A DNA stretch of 42,924 nucleotides from an uncultured Bacteroidales bacterium (GTDB taxonomy: Bacteria; Bacteroidota; Bacteroidia; Bacteroidales; FEN-979): the NCBI GenBank assembly GCA_903828645.1, contig CAIKNA010000095.1, forward strand, positions 1 through 42,924, given 5' to 3'. The translations under genes and the position numbers were made by a program. Position 1 is the stretch's first letter; each line of letters begins with the position of its first letter. Below the pieces are notes generated by a model. That model searched no databases, was not told the origin of the DNA, and worked only from the letters and a program-made list of their open reading frames with translations. This document shows positions 28,653 to 38,970 of this stretch, piece by piece.

Positions 28653-29265
28653 ACAGCCCAGGTCGGTAGCCATTGTCGTGGCTCATCCCGATGATGAAAC
28701 ACTTTGGGCAGGAGGTACAATACTGAGCCATCCCTCATGGGTGTGTTTTATTGCCTGTCTGTGCCGGGGAAGTGATACCGACCGTGCCCCGAAGTTTCAT
28801 GAAGCATTGAAAGTGCTCAAATCCGAAGGGATCATGGGCGACCTGGACGACGGGCCCGAACAGAATCCCCTGGTTGAAACAGTGATTGAACAAACAATAT
28901 TGAAGTTATTGCCTGATAAGCATTACGACCTGATCATCACGCACAGTCCGGCCGGAGAATACACCAGGCACATCCGGCATGAGGAGGTGAGCAAGGGGGT
29001 GATCAAACTCTGGCATGCGGGGAAAATATCCGCCGGTGAACTCTGGACTTTCGCTTACGAAGATGGCGACGGGAAATATTATCCCAGGCCAATCGAAACC
29101 GATACCGTTTTCAGAAGATTAACCAAACGGGTCTGGATGAGAAAGTACAGCATCATCACAGAAACTTATGGATTCGGGAAAAACAGTTTCGAAGCAGAAA
29201 CAACCCCGCTGGCAGAATCATTCCGGCAATTTACAAACTCGTATGATGCTAAAAAAACACTATGA
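28621..29265 (+). CDS. PIG-L/LmbE family deacetylase
   Basis: IVVAHPDDETLWAGGTILSH and ITHSPAGEYTRHIRHEEVSKGVIKLW. Confidence 0.9.
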   Translation: MSKNISFQRIKQPRSVAIVVAHPDDETLWAGGTILSHPSWVCFIACLCRGSDTDRAPKFHEALKVLKSEGIMGDLDDGPEQNPLVETVIEQTILKLLPDKHYDLIITHSPAGEYTRHIRHEEVSKGVIKLWHAGKISAGELWTFAYEDGDGKYYPRPIETDTVFRRLTKRVWMRKYSIITETYGFGKNSFEAETTPLAESFRQFTNSYDAKKTL

Positions 29266-30404
29266 AGGTCCTCGTTTTATATGACTATCCTCCTGCCCCG
29301 GGCGGACTTGCAACGCAGGGTGACCTGTTATACCGCGGATTGCTCGAAATGGGTGTTGATGCGCATGCCGTTCATTTCGAATCAGCCCAGGAAAAGGAAT
29401 GGTACTACCGCTGGTTCAAGCCTGATGTTGTTGTCGGCGTTGGTTACTGGGGACACACACCACAACTGGTGCTCCACCCGCAACGGTTTGGGGTACAGCC
29501 GGTACCATGGCTGGTGGCCGATGGTTATATCGCGAATTACCAGGAAGTCCTGAATGCGCTGCCGCTGATCCTGGTAACATCGGCCTGGGTAAAAGAAATG
29601 TATGTGCGCGATGGAATCAATGGCGAAATAATTGAAATATTGCCTGTAGGGTGTGATACGGACGCATTTATTCCTTACAGCAAATCTGATCCGAAAATTG
29701 TGGCCGTCCGCGAAGCGCTGGGTGTTTCTCCCGAACAATTGATGATTCTCACCGTTGGAGGCGACGCCGCCTCCAAGGGAGCACAGGAGGTGATGCAGGC
29801 ACTTGCCATCATTGATGCGAAAGCACCCGATTGGAGATACATATGCAAGGTGTGGCCTCAGCCACGCACCAGGCTTCAAAACCTTGCCGACCTGGAAATG
29901 GCGATGCACCTGGGCATTCAAAAGAAAGTGACCTATGAAACCAACACCATTTCACGGAATTTCATGCCTTACCTTATAGCAGCATGCGATATTTACGCAG
30001 CCCCTTCACGGCTTGAAGGTTTTGGAATGCCACAGGTGGAGGCAGGCGCCTGCGAAAAACCGGTTATCGGAATCATGGCAATGGGAATGCTTGATACGCT
30101 GGTTCACGGTGAAACAGCATTTTTAGCAAAGGTCGCACAAAGGATTGTCGTGAACCAGGTGATGGTCGGCGGTGAATCGGGCTTTGAGGATCAACATACC
30201 GTACAGTTTAAAGAGCCCCGCACGGTGGATTACCGCGCAAATATTCAGGATATTGCAAAACATTTACTGTTACTCATGAACGATGCCGCTTTGCGGGACA
30301 GGATGGGCAAAGCCGCCCGGGTAAGAGTTGTTGAAAATTTCGACTACCGCATCGTGGCCAAACGTTTTGTGCAGATCATGAATGATAAATTAGGCATAGA
30401 CTGA
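29262..30404 (+). CDS. Glycosyltransferase family 4 protein
   Basis: VLVLYDYPPAPGGLATQGDLLYRGL..., LTVGGDAASKGAQEVMQAL, YAAPSRLEGFGMPQVEAGACEKPVIG. Confidence 0.9.
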   Translation: MKVLVLYDYPPAPGGLATQGDLLYRGLLEMGVDAHAVHFESAQEKEWYYRWFKPDVVVGVGYWGHTPQLVLHPQRFGVQPVPWLVADGYIANYQEVLNALPLILVTSAWVKEMYVRDGINGEIIEILPVGCDTDAFIPYSKSDPKIVAVREALGVSPEQLMILTVGGDAASKGAQEVMQALAIIDAKAPDWRYICKVWPQPRTRLQNLADLEMAMHLGIQKKVTYETNTISRNFMPYLIAACDIYAAPSRLEGFGMPQVEAGACEKPVIGIMAMGMLDTLVHGETAFLAKVAQRIVVNQVMVGGESGFEDQHTVQFKEPRTVDYRANIQDIAKHLLLLMNDAALRDRMGKAARVRVVENFDYRIVAKRFVQIMNDKLGID

Positions 30405-30430
30405 TTTGACAATCCGGAGATTCAAGATCT

Positions 30431-31648
30431 ATGAAAACTGCAAACCGGCATGAAATCGAAGAGGCAAAAATAGCCGCACTTGAGGTGCTGCTTCATAATG
30501 CTCACGGGCCATACCATGGACTTCCCCGCACCGCCGGCTGGGGTTATCCTGAACCATATACCAGGGATCTGATGTTTTCGATCCTGGGAATTGCTGTTTC
30601 AGGGAATCTTCAATTGCTGGCAAGTATAAGGACCGTCCTGGAAACACTTGCAGAGAATCAAACCGAACATGGTCACATTCCTTCGCTCGTACATGACAAG
30701 GATGACCGTGGATCAAGCGATACCACTCCTTTGTTTCTGCTGGGTGCAGCCATTTTCAGAAAAATAAGCCATGAGCCTGATTTTCTTGAGGATGCTGTCG
30801 GCAAAGCCCTGACATGGATGGAGTATCAGAGTCCTTCGGACCGTTACCTTATTGCCCAGCAACCCACCAGCGACTGGCGCGACGAACAGTGGGTGACCGG
30901 GTATGGGTTGTATGTGAACACACTGGTATACAGTTACCTAAGACTTCTAGGCCAGCATGAACGGGCCGAAAATATGCGTCACGACATGGGGCGTTTTACC
31001 ATCACCGGCGGTACGATCCACCACCATGTACACGAAGGGCTGGTGGTAAAGCATAAACCTTACTATGCCTTCTGGTCCTATAAAATACACAGCAGCGAGC
31101 GTTTCGACCTCCTGGGCAACAGTCTCGCCATTCTCTCGGGATTGGCTTCCCCTACACGTGCGGAGGAGATGGTTTCATGGATCGAAGATGAATGTGCAGA
31201 GATGAGAACAAGGGGAGAACTGGCCATTGACCTGCCGCCCAATTTCTTCCCATATATTAAGCCTGAAGATCCCGACTGGCTTGAAAGGTACGCAACATTC
31301 AACAATCCGGGGGAATATCATAACGGAGGCATCTGGCCTTTTATCTGTGGATTTTATGTGGCTGCCCTGGTGGCTGCCAAACGGTACACCCTCGCCGGGG
31401 AAAAACTCCTGGCGCTTACACGTTATATAAAAATTGCCAGTGCCGAAGGGGTTAGTTTTGGATTTAACGAATGGATTAAAGCCCAGGATGGCAAGCCCAT
31501 GGGGCAGGACTGGCAAACCTGGAGCGCGGCTCTTTACCTTTACGCCGCAACATGCGTTGAAAGAAAATCGACACCATTCTTTGATGAGATGCGAACGCCG
31601 ATCCCTGGTATGCAGAAAAGACCGGCAACAACTCCCGATAAAACCTAA
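30431..31648 (+). CDS. Glycoside-hydrolase-like (alpha/alpha)6 protein (GH100/amylo-1,6-glucosidase-like)
   Basis: YPEPYTRDLMFSILGIAVSGN, GHIPSLVHDKDDRGSSDTTPLFLLGA, YHNGGIWPFICGFYVAALVAA. Confidence 0.75.
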   Translation: MKTANRHEIEEAKIAALEVLLHNAHGPYHGLPRTAGWGYPEPYTRDLMFSILGIAVSGNLQLLASIRTVLETLAENQTEHGHIPSLVHDKDDRGSSDTTPLFLLGAAIFRKISHEPDFLEDAVGKALTWMEYQSPSDRYLIAQQPTSDWRDEQWVTGYGLYVNTLVYSYLRLLGQHERAENMRHDMGRFTITGGTIHHHVHEGLVVKHKPYYAFWSYKIHSSERFDLLGNSLAILSGLASPTRAEEMVSWIEDECAEMRTRGELAIDLPPNFFPYIKPEDPDWLERYATFNNPGEYHNGGIWPFICGFYVAALVAAKRYTLAGEKLLALTRYIKIASAEGVSFGFNEWIKAQDGKPMGQDWQTWSAALYLYAATCVERKSTPFFDEMRTPIPGMQKRPATTPDKT

Positions 31649-31669
31649 CCAGTAAAAGTCAAAAAAGAG

Positions 31670-32557
31670 ATGGATTACGTAGACTATTATAAGGTATTGG
31701 GGATAGAGAAGTCGGCAACGCCAAAGGAGATTAAAAGCGCCTACCGGAAACTTGCCAGGAAACTGCACCCCGATTTGAATCCGAACGACAAAGATGCCAA
31801 GAGGAAGTTTCAGCAAATCAATGAAGCCAATGAGGTGCTGAGCGATCCTGAAAAACGTAAAAAATACGATCAGCACGGAGCGGACTGGCAGCACGCCGAT
31901 GAATATGAACAAGCAAGACAAAACCGGGAACAATCCCCAAATTCGCGTGGGGCGGGATTTTCGGGGTCATCTTCCGGTGGGGATTTTTCCGATTTCTTTG
32001 AGTCCATGTTTGGCGGCACCCCCGGTGCAGGCAGGGGCAGGCAGGCGAAATACCGGGGAGAAGATTACAACGCTGAGTTGCAGTTGAATCTGCTTGATGC
32101 GTATAAAACACATCAGCAAACCCTTACGGTCAACGATAAAAAAATCCGCATCACGATCCCCGCCGGCATTGAAAACGGCCAGACCATTAAAATAGCCGGT
32201 CATGGAGGCCCGGGAAGAAACGGAGGGCCAAACGGTGATTTGTTCATATCGTTTTCAATCGCCAACCATCCCACCATCAAAAGGCTGGCAGATAACCTCT
32301 ACACCACTGCTGAACTCGACTTGTACACTGCCGTGCTTGGAGGTGAAATCACCCTCGACACCTTAAGTGGCAAAGTCAAACTGCATGTAAAGCCTGAAAC
32401 GCAAAACGGCAGTAAAGTGAAGTTAAAGGGCAAGGGTTTTCCTGTTTATAAAAACGAGGGCCAGTTTGGAGATCTTTACGTGACTTATCTCATAAAAATA
32501 CCGACAAACCTTACCGACAGGCAGAAGACATTATTTACCGAACTATCGAAATTGTAA
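31670..32557 (+). CDS. cbpA: DnaJ C-terminal domain protein, CbpA-like co-chaperone
   Basis: J domain [39 protein letters not shown] with HPD; G/F-rich linker; DnaJ C-terminal domain. Confidence 0.9.
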   Translation: MDYVDYYKVLGIEKSATPKEIKSAYRKLARKLHPDLNPNDKDAKRKFQQINEANEVLSDPEKRKKYDQHGADWQHADEYEQARQNREQSPNSRGAGFSGSSSGGDFSDFFESMFGGTPGAGRGRQAKYRGEDYNAELQLNLLDAYKTHQQTLTVNDKKIRITIPAGIENGQTIKIAGHGGPGRNGGPNGDLFISFSIANHPTIKRLADNLYTTAELDLYTAVLGGEITLDTLSGKVKLHVKPETQNGSKVKLKGKGFPVYKNEGQFGDLYVTYLIKIPTNLTDRQKTLFTELSKL

Positions 32558-32574
32558 TATTAAAACCGTGCGCC

Positions 32575-32874
32575 ATGCAAACAGAAAACCTGATCGCTCT
32601 GGATGAATTCTGCACCAGCCACAACATTGAATTTTCGTTTATCAGTTCATTGCAGCAAACCGGACTGATAGAAATTTCTACTGTCGAAGAAACGGGGTTT
32701 ATTGCCGAAAGCCAGTTGCAAAAACTGGAAAAGTTCCTTCGTTTATACTACGAACTGGACATCAACCTCGAGGGAATTGAAACCATCACACATATGCTGC
32801 AACGGATAACTGCCATGCAGGATGAAATAATCTCACTTAAAAACAGGCTCCGGCTATATGAGCCCGGTGAATGA
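32575..32874 (+). CDS. cbpM: CbpM-like chaperone modulator
   Basis: 99 aa MerR-like helix arrangement (LQKLEKFLRLYYELDINLEGIETITHMLQRITAMQDEIISLKNRL), directly after cbpA. Confidence 0.8.
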   Translation: MQTENLIALDEFCTSHNIEFSFISSLQQTGLIEISTVEETGFIAESQLQKLEKFLRLYYELDINLEGIETITHMLQRITAMQDEIISLKNRLRLYEPGE

Positions 32875-33066
32875 AACGGGAGCACCCTCAGTTTGCACTG
32901 AAATGCCGCATGTCCAGACACCTCTGAAGTTGGGCTTGGTGAAAAAGCAGCTATGAAAATACATAAAAATGACTCGACGAACTCATCAACCAAACACATA
33001 TATTTTTAATATTCTGATGGTTGCTTCTTTTTCACCGGCTCCTAAGTAATGATGGAATGCGCTGGG

Positions 33067-33094
33067 AATCTGAAATCTGAAATCTGAAATCCGA
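33067..33094. repeat. Heptanucleotide tandem repeat (AATCTGA)x3 + AATCCGA
   Basis: aatctga aatctga aatctga aatccga, in the 340-bp intergenic region. Confidence 0.9.
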
Positions 33095-33213
33095 AATTCA
33101 CTTCCCTCCGGAAATTCCTTTTAATCCCAATTTATTTTGTGTTTCTCTGCGTTAGTTTGTGTCTAAAGGGATTTAACAACCAATTTTAAGCAGACTCTTT
33201 GTTCCAGGTAAAA

Positions 33214-33280
33214 TGTGTGAATGATGTAACTCTTTGCCAAAGTTATATAACACAGATGGCGGCTCATGAATATAACTTTG
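33214..33280 (+). promoter_or_regulatory. Copy 9 of the 67-bp promoter module
   Basis: TGTGTGAATGATGTAACTCTTTGCCAAAGTTATATAACAC, N23, TTTG at 33277-33280 within TAACTTTG. Confidence 0.92.
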
Positions 33281-33339
33281 TAACCGACTGCATATGTTTA
33301 CAGTTACGCGTTACACATGATTTTCATACAGCCGCAAAA

Positions 33340-34911
33340 ATGAAAGTATTCTTTTTTTCAATCCTTTTTATATTCGCTTCCACCTTGATTTTCGGGCAGG
33401 AAGTAGCACCCCAGAATCCCCAAAAAGTGGCCCCGAACGATACCATCGTACCGGGTAAAGGCACCAGGGAAACCCAGATCAAGAAGATCGAAGAGGTAAA
33501 AGTGAAAAAACTTTCAGATTCAACCGGCAATGAACCAGCAAAAAGTGCGCTCGTTGATACCACAAAGCAAAACAAATACGGTGATTTGCTCGATGACGAC
33601 CCTGAATACAATAAAAGGTACCCGCTTTGGATCCCCACAGTTGAAGTACTGGGAGCGCTAACGCTCACCTGGGCTTTGGACAGGTATGCACTGAATGCTG
33701 CTTATGCACGCATCGGTTTCCAAACCTGGAAATACAACGTGGATAAAGGATGGGAATGGGACAACGACCGGTTCGGCGTAAATTTCATCGGGCACCCCTA
33801 TTCGGGAACCCTTTCGTACAATGCCGGACGTGCCAATGGTTATAATTTTTACCAGTCATTCGGTTTTGCAGTCGAAGGCAGCCTCCTTTGGGAATATTTC
33901 GGTGAAAATACGCGTCCATCCTTCAACGACATCATCTACACCCCGGTCAATGGAACATTTTTCGGAGAGATACTATACCGGTTAAGTTCGAACATTCTGG
34001 ATGACCGCACCAGGGGAAGGGAGCGGGTTTTTCGTGAAATTGCAGCCGGACTGGTTGATCCGGTGAGGGGTTTTAACCGGCTGATCCAGGGAAAATCATT
34101 CAGGCGGACCAACAAGGAGGTTTATGAAAAAGAGCCGATCAATATTTCACTCTACGGAGGTGCACGTAAAATTGATGATGTGCCCAACAAAGTTTTCGGA
34201 AGCGGAACATACAGTGGTATTTTTAATGTCCAGTTTGACTATGGAAATCCTTTTGAACTTCGAAAAAGAAAACCTTTTGATTTTTTCAAGCTTCGTCTTG
34301 ATCTGAATATCGGTGTAGGAAGGAAATACCTCGACAACATTCTTGGCTATGGAATTTTATTCGGCAAAAACATGCAATTGGGTAAAATGGCTCTGCTTGT
34401 CGGGGGATTTCAATATTATGATTACTGGGACAATGACAAATTTGAGTTAGGCACCATCGGGTTAGGAGGCGGAGTAGTATCGAAGTTGCCGTTAAGCAAG
34501 GAGAGCAACCTTTATACAAGCATCCACCTGGCACTGGTGCCATTTGGAGGAAACAGCACAAAGTTCGTCATTGATACGACCCAGGTGCGGGATTATAATT
34601 TTGTAGGCGGACTGGAGGCGAAGTTTGAAACCACCATAAACCTGAGTAAATATGCGACCGCCACCCTGAGGTACTATTTTTACTGGATGCGCACCTACAT
34701 CGGCACAAACGGGAACAACTTCATCCAGATTTTAAAACCCAGGGTGACTGTGCGATTGTTTAAAACCCTGAGCATCGGTACGGAAGCCCAGCTCTATTAC
34801 AATGACCTTTACCAGCGAGGCGTGCCCGGCCACCATTCTATACAGACAGATCAGAGCGTCTTCTTACTGTTGTATCTTGAGGATAAACAACGCCGGGGAC
34901 ACTATAACTGA
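33340..34911 (+). CDS. DUF3943 domain-containing outer-membrane-associated protein
   Basis: Start MKVFFFSILFIFASTLIFGQ; WNVDKGWEWDNDRFGVNFIGHPYSGTLSYNAGRANGYNFYQSFGFAVEGSLLWEYFGE pattern (as read: KYNVDKGWEWDNDRFGVNFIGHPYSG). Confidence 0.85.
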   Translation: MKVFFFSILFIFASTLIFGQEVAPQNPQKVAPNDTIVPGKGTRETQIKKIEEVKVKKLSDSTGNEPAKSALVDTTKQNKYGDLLDDDPEYNKRYPLWIPTVEVLGALTLTWALDRYALNAAYARIGFQTWKYNVDKGWEWDNDRFGVNFIGHPYSGTLSYNAGRANGYNFYQSFGFAVEGSLLWEYFGENTRPSFNDIIYTPVNGTFFGEILYRLSSNILDDRTRGRERVFREIAAGLVDPVRGFNRLIQGKSFRRTNKEVYEKEPINISLYGGARKIDDVPNKVFGSGTYSGIFNVQFDYGNPFELRKRKPFDFFKLRLDLNIGVGRKYLDNILGYGILFGKNMQLGKMALLVGGFQYYDYWDNDKFELGTIGLGGGVVSKLPLSKESNLYTSIHLALVPFGGNSTKFVIDTTQVRDYNFVGGLEAKFETTINLSKYATATLRYYFYWMRTYIGTNGNNFIQILKPRVTVRLFKTLSIGTEAQLYYNDLYQRGVPGHHSIQTDQSVFLLLYLEDKQRRGHYN

Positions 34912-35095
34912 CAATAACCCTTTTCCCTGTATTGTTTCTTCAGGAAAGAACAGTCGTATCCTCCCTACCAACCCCATCTTTTCCAATAGCTGGCCCCGGT
35001 TTACCTTTACGGCAAAAATCAGGGTACCGTGAGAACACCGAAGCCGGCAGCAATGTTTGCCAAAGCAGATGAATGGCAGAACAGTGACCTAACGC

Positions 35096-35215
35096 TACGG
35101 GAGTTTGCCGCATTGGTATGTGTATAAAGATGTACGGGTAGATGCTTCTGTTCCTGATCACAAATTTGTTGCCCATGATGCCTATTATTCCTTTGCTGAT
35201 GAAGGCACTATGTAA
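35096..35215 (+). pseudogene. Possible 3' remnant of a decayed gene
   Basis: Open segment YGSLPHWYVYKDVRVDASVPDHKFVAHDAYYSFADEGTM* has no start codon and is followed by a strong terminator. Confidence 0.3.
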
Positions 35216-35222
35216 TATTTTA

Positions 35223-35261
35223 GTCCCGGATTCCAATTGTAATCGGAATCCGGGACATTTT
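35223..35261 (+). terminator. Rho-independent terminator-like hairpin
   Basis: GTCCCGGATTCC ... GGAATCCGGGAC followed by ATTTTT. Confidence 0.75.
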
Positions 35262-35397
35262 TAATGGCCTGCAATTTTTTGTTAAAAAATGTTAATTTGA
35301 ATTATAAAACAGATAATACCCTAATATTAATCGTAATATTGCATTGTATTAGGTTAATAATCATATTGTTACATAATTAACAATTAATTCTCCTGCC

Positions 35398-36487
35398 ATG
35401 AAAAAAGTCATTGCATTTATATTCTTGTTCCTGCTTGCAAGCATCGCCTTATTTGCCCAGGTGGCTATCAACACCGACAACAGCCCACCAAATGCATCAG
35501 CCGGGTTGGATGTGAAATTCCGCTTACACCCGCTATGCCTGGGCTTACAGTGCTTGCGGGAATTCCACCCCGGTTACCCTTACGCAAACAACTTCCCTCA
35601 ACCCGCCTGCCGCGCCAACCGCCGGAACACAGGTGCCATCTCCAACTCAGATCGTCTGGAACTGGAATGCGGTTTCCGGTGCTACGGGGTATAAATGGAG
35701 CGCGGTAAACAACTATGCAGGAGCAACAGATATGGGCACTGCTTTAACCAACACCGAAACCGGGTTGACCTGCAATACTGCTTATACCCGCTATGCCTGG
35801 GCATACAGTGTTTGCGGAAACTCAACCCCTGTTACCCTTTCACAGACAACTTCTGCCTGTGCTGGAGTGCCCTGCCCGGGAACACCCACAGTATCTTATG
35901 GTGGCCAAACTTACAATACAGTTCAGATAGGCTCACAATGCTGGTTTAAAGAAAACCTAAATATCGGAACAAGGATAAATGGCGCACTGGAACAAACAAA
36001 TAACAGCATAATTGAGAAATACTGTTACAACGACCTTGAATCGAATTGCAACATATACGGTGGTTTATACGAATGGAGTGAAATGATGCAATATGTAACC
36101 ACAGCCGGTGTGAAAGGAATATGTCCTACAGGCTGGCATATTCCAACAGATGCTGAGTGGACTGCATCTACAAATTTCCTGGGAGGAGAAAGTGTCTCAG
36201 GTGGGAAAATGAAATCTACAGGTACAATCGAAGCAGGCACCGGTCTATGGTATGCTCCAAATACCGGGGCAACCAACGAAAGTGGCTTTACAGCCGGTCC
36301 GGCAGGCTTTCGTATCTACAATGGAGCGTTCTACTCCATTGGCAGCGTCGGCTACTGGTGGAGTTCATCTGAGGAAGTTACAAGTTATGCCTGGAGCCGG
36401 AACACGACGTCTAGCTACAGCAATGTATACAGGTTCGACAATACTGAGAGTGGCAGTATGTCTGTGCGTTGCGTTCGGAATTTTTAA
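35398..36487 (+). pseudogene. FISUMP-domain secreted protein, apparently frameshifted/internally deleted
   Basis: Signal peptide ORF (35398, frame 1) breaks near 35517. Coding continues in frame 2 as SAYTRYAWAYSACGNSTPVTLTQTTS..., repeats, then FISUMP (YNTVQIGSQCWFKENLNIGTRI...WHIPTDAEWT...VRCVRNF). Confidence 0.75.
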
Positions 36488-36695
36488 AACTATTTGCCTG
36501 TTTGATTATTTTGAGAAATGGGGTTACATCAGGAATTGCCGGTATATAAAGCAAGTTACGATTTGTTGGTGGAAATTTTTCGGTTACGAAAGAATTAAGC
36601 AGGAAGTATAGCTAAACTGTGTTTTTCACCACAGTAACAAGCGAATCCAGCGATTACTGAATATTTCCCAACACAAAAATGATAATCCCCACCAA

Positions 36696-37019
36696 TTGTC
36701 CCGTATCCATGACATCCGGAGTTCCGAAAAAGTATTTTACCGGAAAGTGTGCGAGATTTACGCCACCAGTACCGGTTATGAACATTCACAACAAAAGACA
36801 TTGGATTTCTTCGGTTCGGTGCAAAATAAATTCCATCTGGCAGTGACCGGGAAAACAGTTGCAAAGATCTTGACCGACAGGGCCGATGCAACAAAACCCA
36901 ACATGGGTTTTACAAATTGGCCTGGTGAAACGATCAAAAAGCAGGATACAGAGGTGGCAAAAAATTATCTGAATTCCCCGGAACCTGATCAATTGAACCT
37001 GCTAGTCAACCAACCTTGA
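36696..37019 (+). pseudogene. RhuM-family protein fragment
   Basis: YRKVCEIYATSTGYEHSQQKTLDFFGSVQNKFHLAVTGKTVAKILTDRADATKPNMGFTNWPGETIKKQDTEVAKNYLN matches the RhuM C-terminal pattern; no intact N-terminal domain upstream. Confidence 0.65.
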
Positions 37020-37059
37020 ATTCGCCGAATAGCAGGCCATTGAACAAACATTGAATAAA

Positions 37060-37181
37060 CATCGAAGGAACATCGAAGGAACATCGAAGGAACATCAAAG
37101 GAACATCGAAGGTAACTTAGAGAAGACTTAGGGAAGACTTAGAGAAGGCTTAGGGGAGTCTTAAAGAAGACTTAGAAAAGG
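37060..37181. repeat. Two adjacent 11-bp-period tandem repeats
   Basis: CATCGAAGGAA x5 (37060-37114, one variant unit), then CTTAGAGAAGA-type x6 (37116-37181). Confidence 0.92.
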
Positions 37182-37197
37182 GGAAACTGGAAGAACT

Positions 37198-37773
37198 TTA
37201 CCCAAAGCAGGCGAACTCTTTTTCAGTGACATTTCCGGGAATGTCGGTGGCCCTCACGCGGCAAATGGTCCCCGGTTGCAGCAATGAGGATTCTTTTATA
37301 ACATATTTATATTGACCGCAGTAATCCGGGTCGCCGGTCTCTCCTTCTTCAAGGATTCTGCCATCGGGTGCAACAAGAGTCACACTCACCCTGGGCATTC
37401 TGAAGCGATCCCTGGCACTGATTATGACCGAATTGCCTGCACCCCCGATCTTGGAATCGGGTCCGGCCTCCCGGATTGAAGGAGGATTCATGAAATCCAT
37501 GATGGCCAGCTGGTATATTCCTATATTTTTCTTTTTCTTTTTCCAGCGTTTAAGGTACACAGCATAGCCGGCTGATTGTTGCGGATCTGCAACCGTCTGG
37601 CGACCATACTCCTTGGCACGTTCAAACCGGAGAAGATGCTGCTTTTGTTTTTCCGAGCGGATTGTTTCCGACAGGTCGGGAATCGACCTTATGACCCCAT
37701 CATCTTGCATGACGATGTTGCCGAGTTTCCCGCTGTATGTTCTCGTTATCATATTATAATTGCTGCGTGCCAT
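37198..37773 (-). CDS. Hypothetical protein
   Basis: 191-aa ORF (MARSNYNMITRTYSGKLGNIVMQDDGVIRS...); typical codon use, no family recognised. Confidence 0.7.
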   Translation of the reverse strand: MARSNYNMITRTYSGKLGNIVMQDDGVIRSIPDLSETIRSEKQKQHLLRFERAKEYGRQTVADPQQSAGYAVYLKRWKKKKKNIGIYQLAIMDFMNPPSIREAGPDSKIGGAGNSVIISARDRFRMPRVSVTLVAPDGRILEEGETGDPDYCGQYKYVIKESSLLQPGTICRVRATDIPGNVTEKEFACFG

Positions 37774-37979
37774 AAGCTTTTATTGCTTAATCGGAATTTT
37801 TCAAAAAGGTGATACCGAATGTTGATAACTTTTTCGCCAGTTATCTCGTCCTGGAACCAGGAGCGTTACCGATAACAATGTGAGACTATTTCACCGTTGA
37901 TTTCGCCGGAAGTTTTGATGATTTTTCAAAACGGGAAGAAATTCAAACAGCATCTGAGAATTTCAGGGAATTCCAGGGA

Positions 37980-38900
37980 TTAAAACCGGTAGATCAGGGT
38001 TGCTCCCACTCCTGTGGAGCTGACGGGAATCACCTCCAGTTTTTTGTTGGCATTGAAATAGACCATGCTGCCTACGGCAAAGCCAAGCGCAGATCCGAAC
38101 AATACATCCGATGCCCAGTGGTCATTGACAGCCAGCCGGTAAAGGGCCGTGAAACCTGCCATTCCGAAACTGACGGCCGGCACCCATTTCGTGTTCCAGT
38201 ACTCCAGCCCCACAACGGTCGCAATGGCAAAAATCGCCGAAGAGTGACCCGAAGGAAATGAGTTGTAGCCAAAAGTGCCATAATCGCCGCCCCAGCTGAA
38301 AGGCCCTTCCCAGATATGGGGATCGGGAGGAGTATCCTGGTAAGGACGATGCCGGTGCGTGACCTGTTTGATGACATTGGTCAAAACAGCCGTAATCACA
38401 TAGGCTTCAACCCCCTTCATGCCTGTTTCCTTTGCTTTTTTATTCTTCCAGATCACACCGCAGGCATAAAAAACACCCAGAGCCGGGATGGCAATCACAC
38501 CACTTCCAAGTGGACTAAAAAAGTAATAGGAACTTTTACTGATGAAATAGGATTGGTTTCGGTAAAAAAACTGCTGGATCGGTTTGTCACCAATTGCTAT
38601 AAGGGTTATGGTTCCGGCGACTATTGCCGATGCTGCAATGATCTGACTCTTTTTCCATCGGAACGGGTTGGTAAAAACCGATTTTGTATCTGTCCAGTAA
38701 GAATATGCATAGGACCTGGAAAAGTTACTGGTGGGCAGGATGTTCTGGGGTTCAGCCGTAATGATTAAAGTATCCGGTTTCTTACTCACCGAATCACTTT
38801 TCTGTGGTGGGATGGAGTCTGTTTTTTCCTGGGCTTCGACCCTGTGCATCAAAAAAACACAAAACAGAAATACAAAAAAAATTGTCTTGCGAATCATCAA
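37980..38900 (-). CDS. PAP2-family phosphatase
   Basis: KQVTHRHRP, SFPSGHSSAIFA, YRLAVNDHWASDVLFGSALG are PAP2 signature motifs. Confidence 0.92.
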   Translation of the reverse strand: MMIRKTIFFVFLFCVFLMHRVEAQEKTDSIPPQKSDSVSKKPDTLIITAEPQNILPTSNFSRSYAYSYWTDTKSVFTNPFRWKKSQIIAASAIVAGTITLIAIGDKPIQQFFYRNQSYFISKSSYYFFSPLGSGVIAIPALGVFYACGVIWKNKKAKETGMKGVEAYVITAVLTNVIKQVTHRHRPYQDTPPDPHIWEGPFSWGGDYGTFGYNSFPSGHSSAIFAIATVVGLEYWNTKWVPAVSFGMAGFTALYRLAVNDHWASDVLFGSALGFAVGSMVYFNANKKLEVIPVSSTGVGATLIYRF

Positions 38901-38970
38901 TTTGTCTTGCTAATAATCATAACTGCTGCAAACTTAATTAAATTACAATCCGGTATTCCAAGATCGGAAT

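Noticed and set aside
37060-37181. CRISPR-like array
   Set aside because: Units are 11 bp and contiguous with no spacers; no cas genes in the window. Simple tandem repeats.
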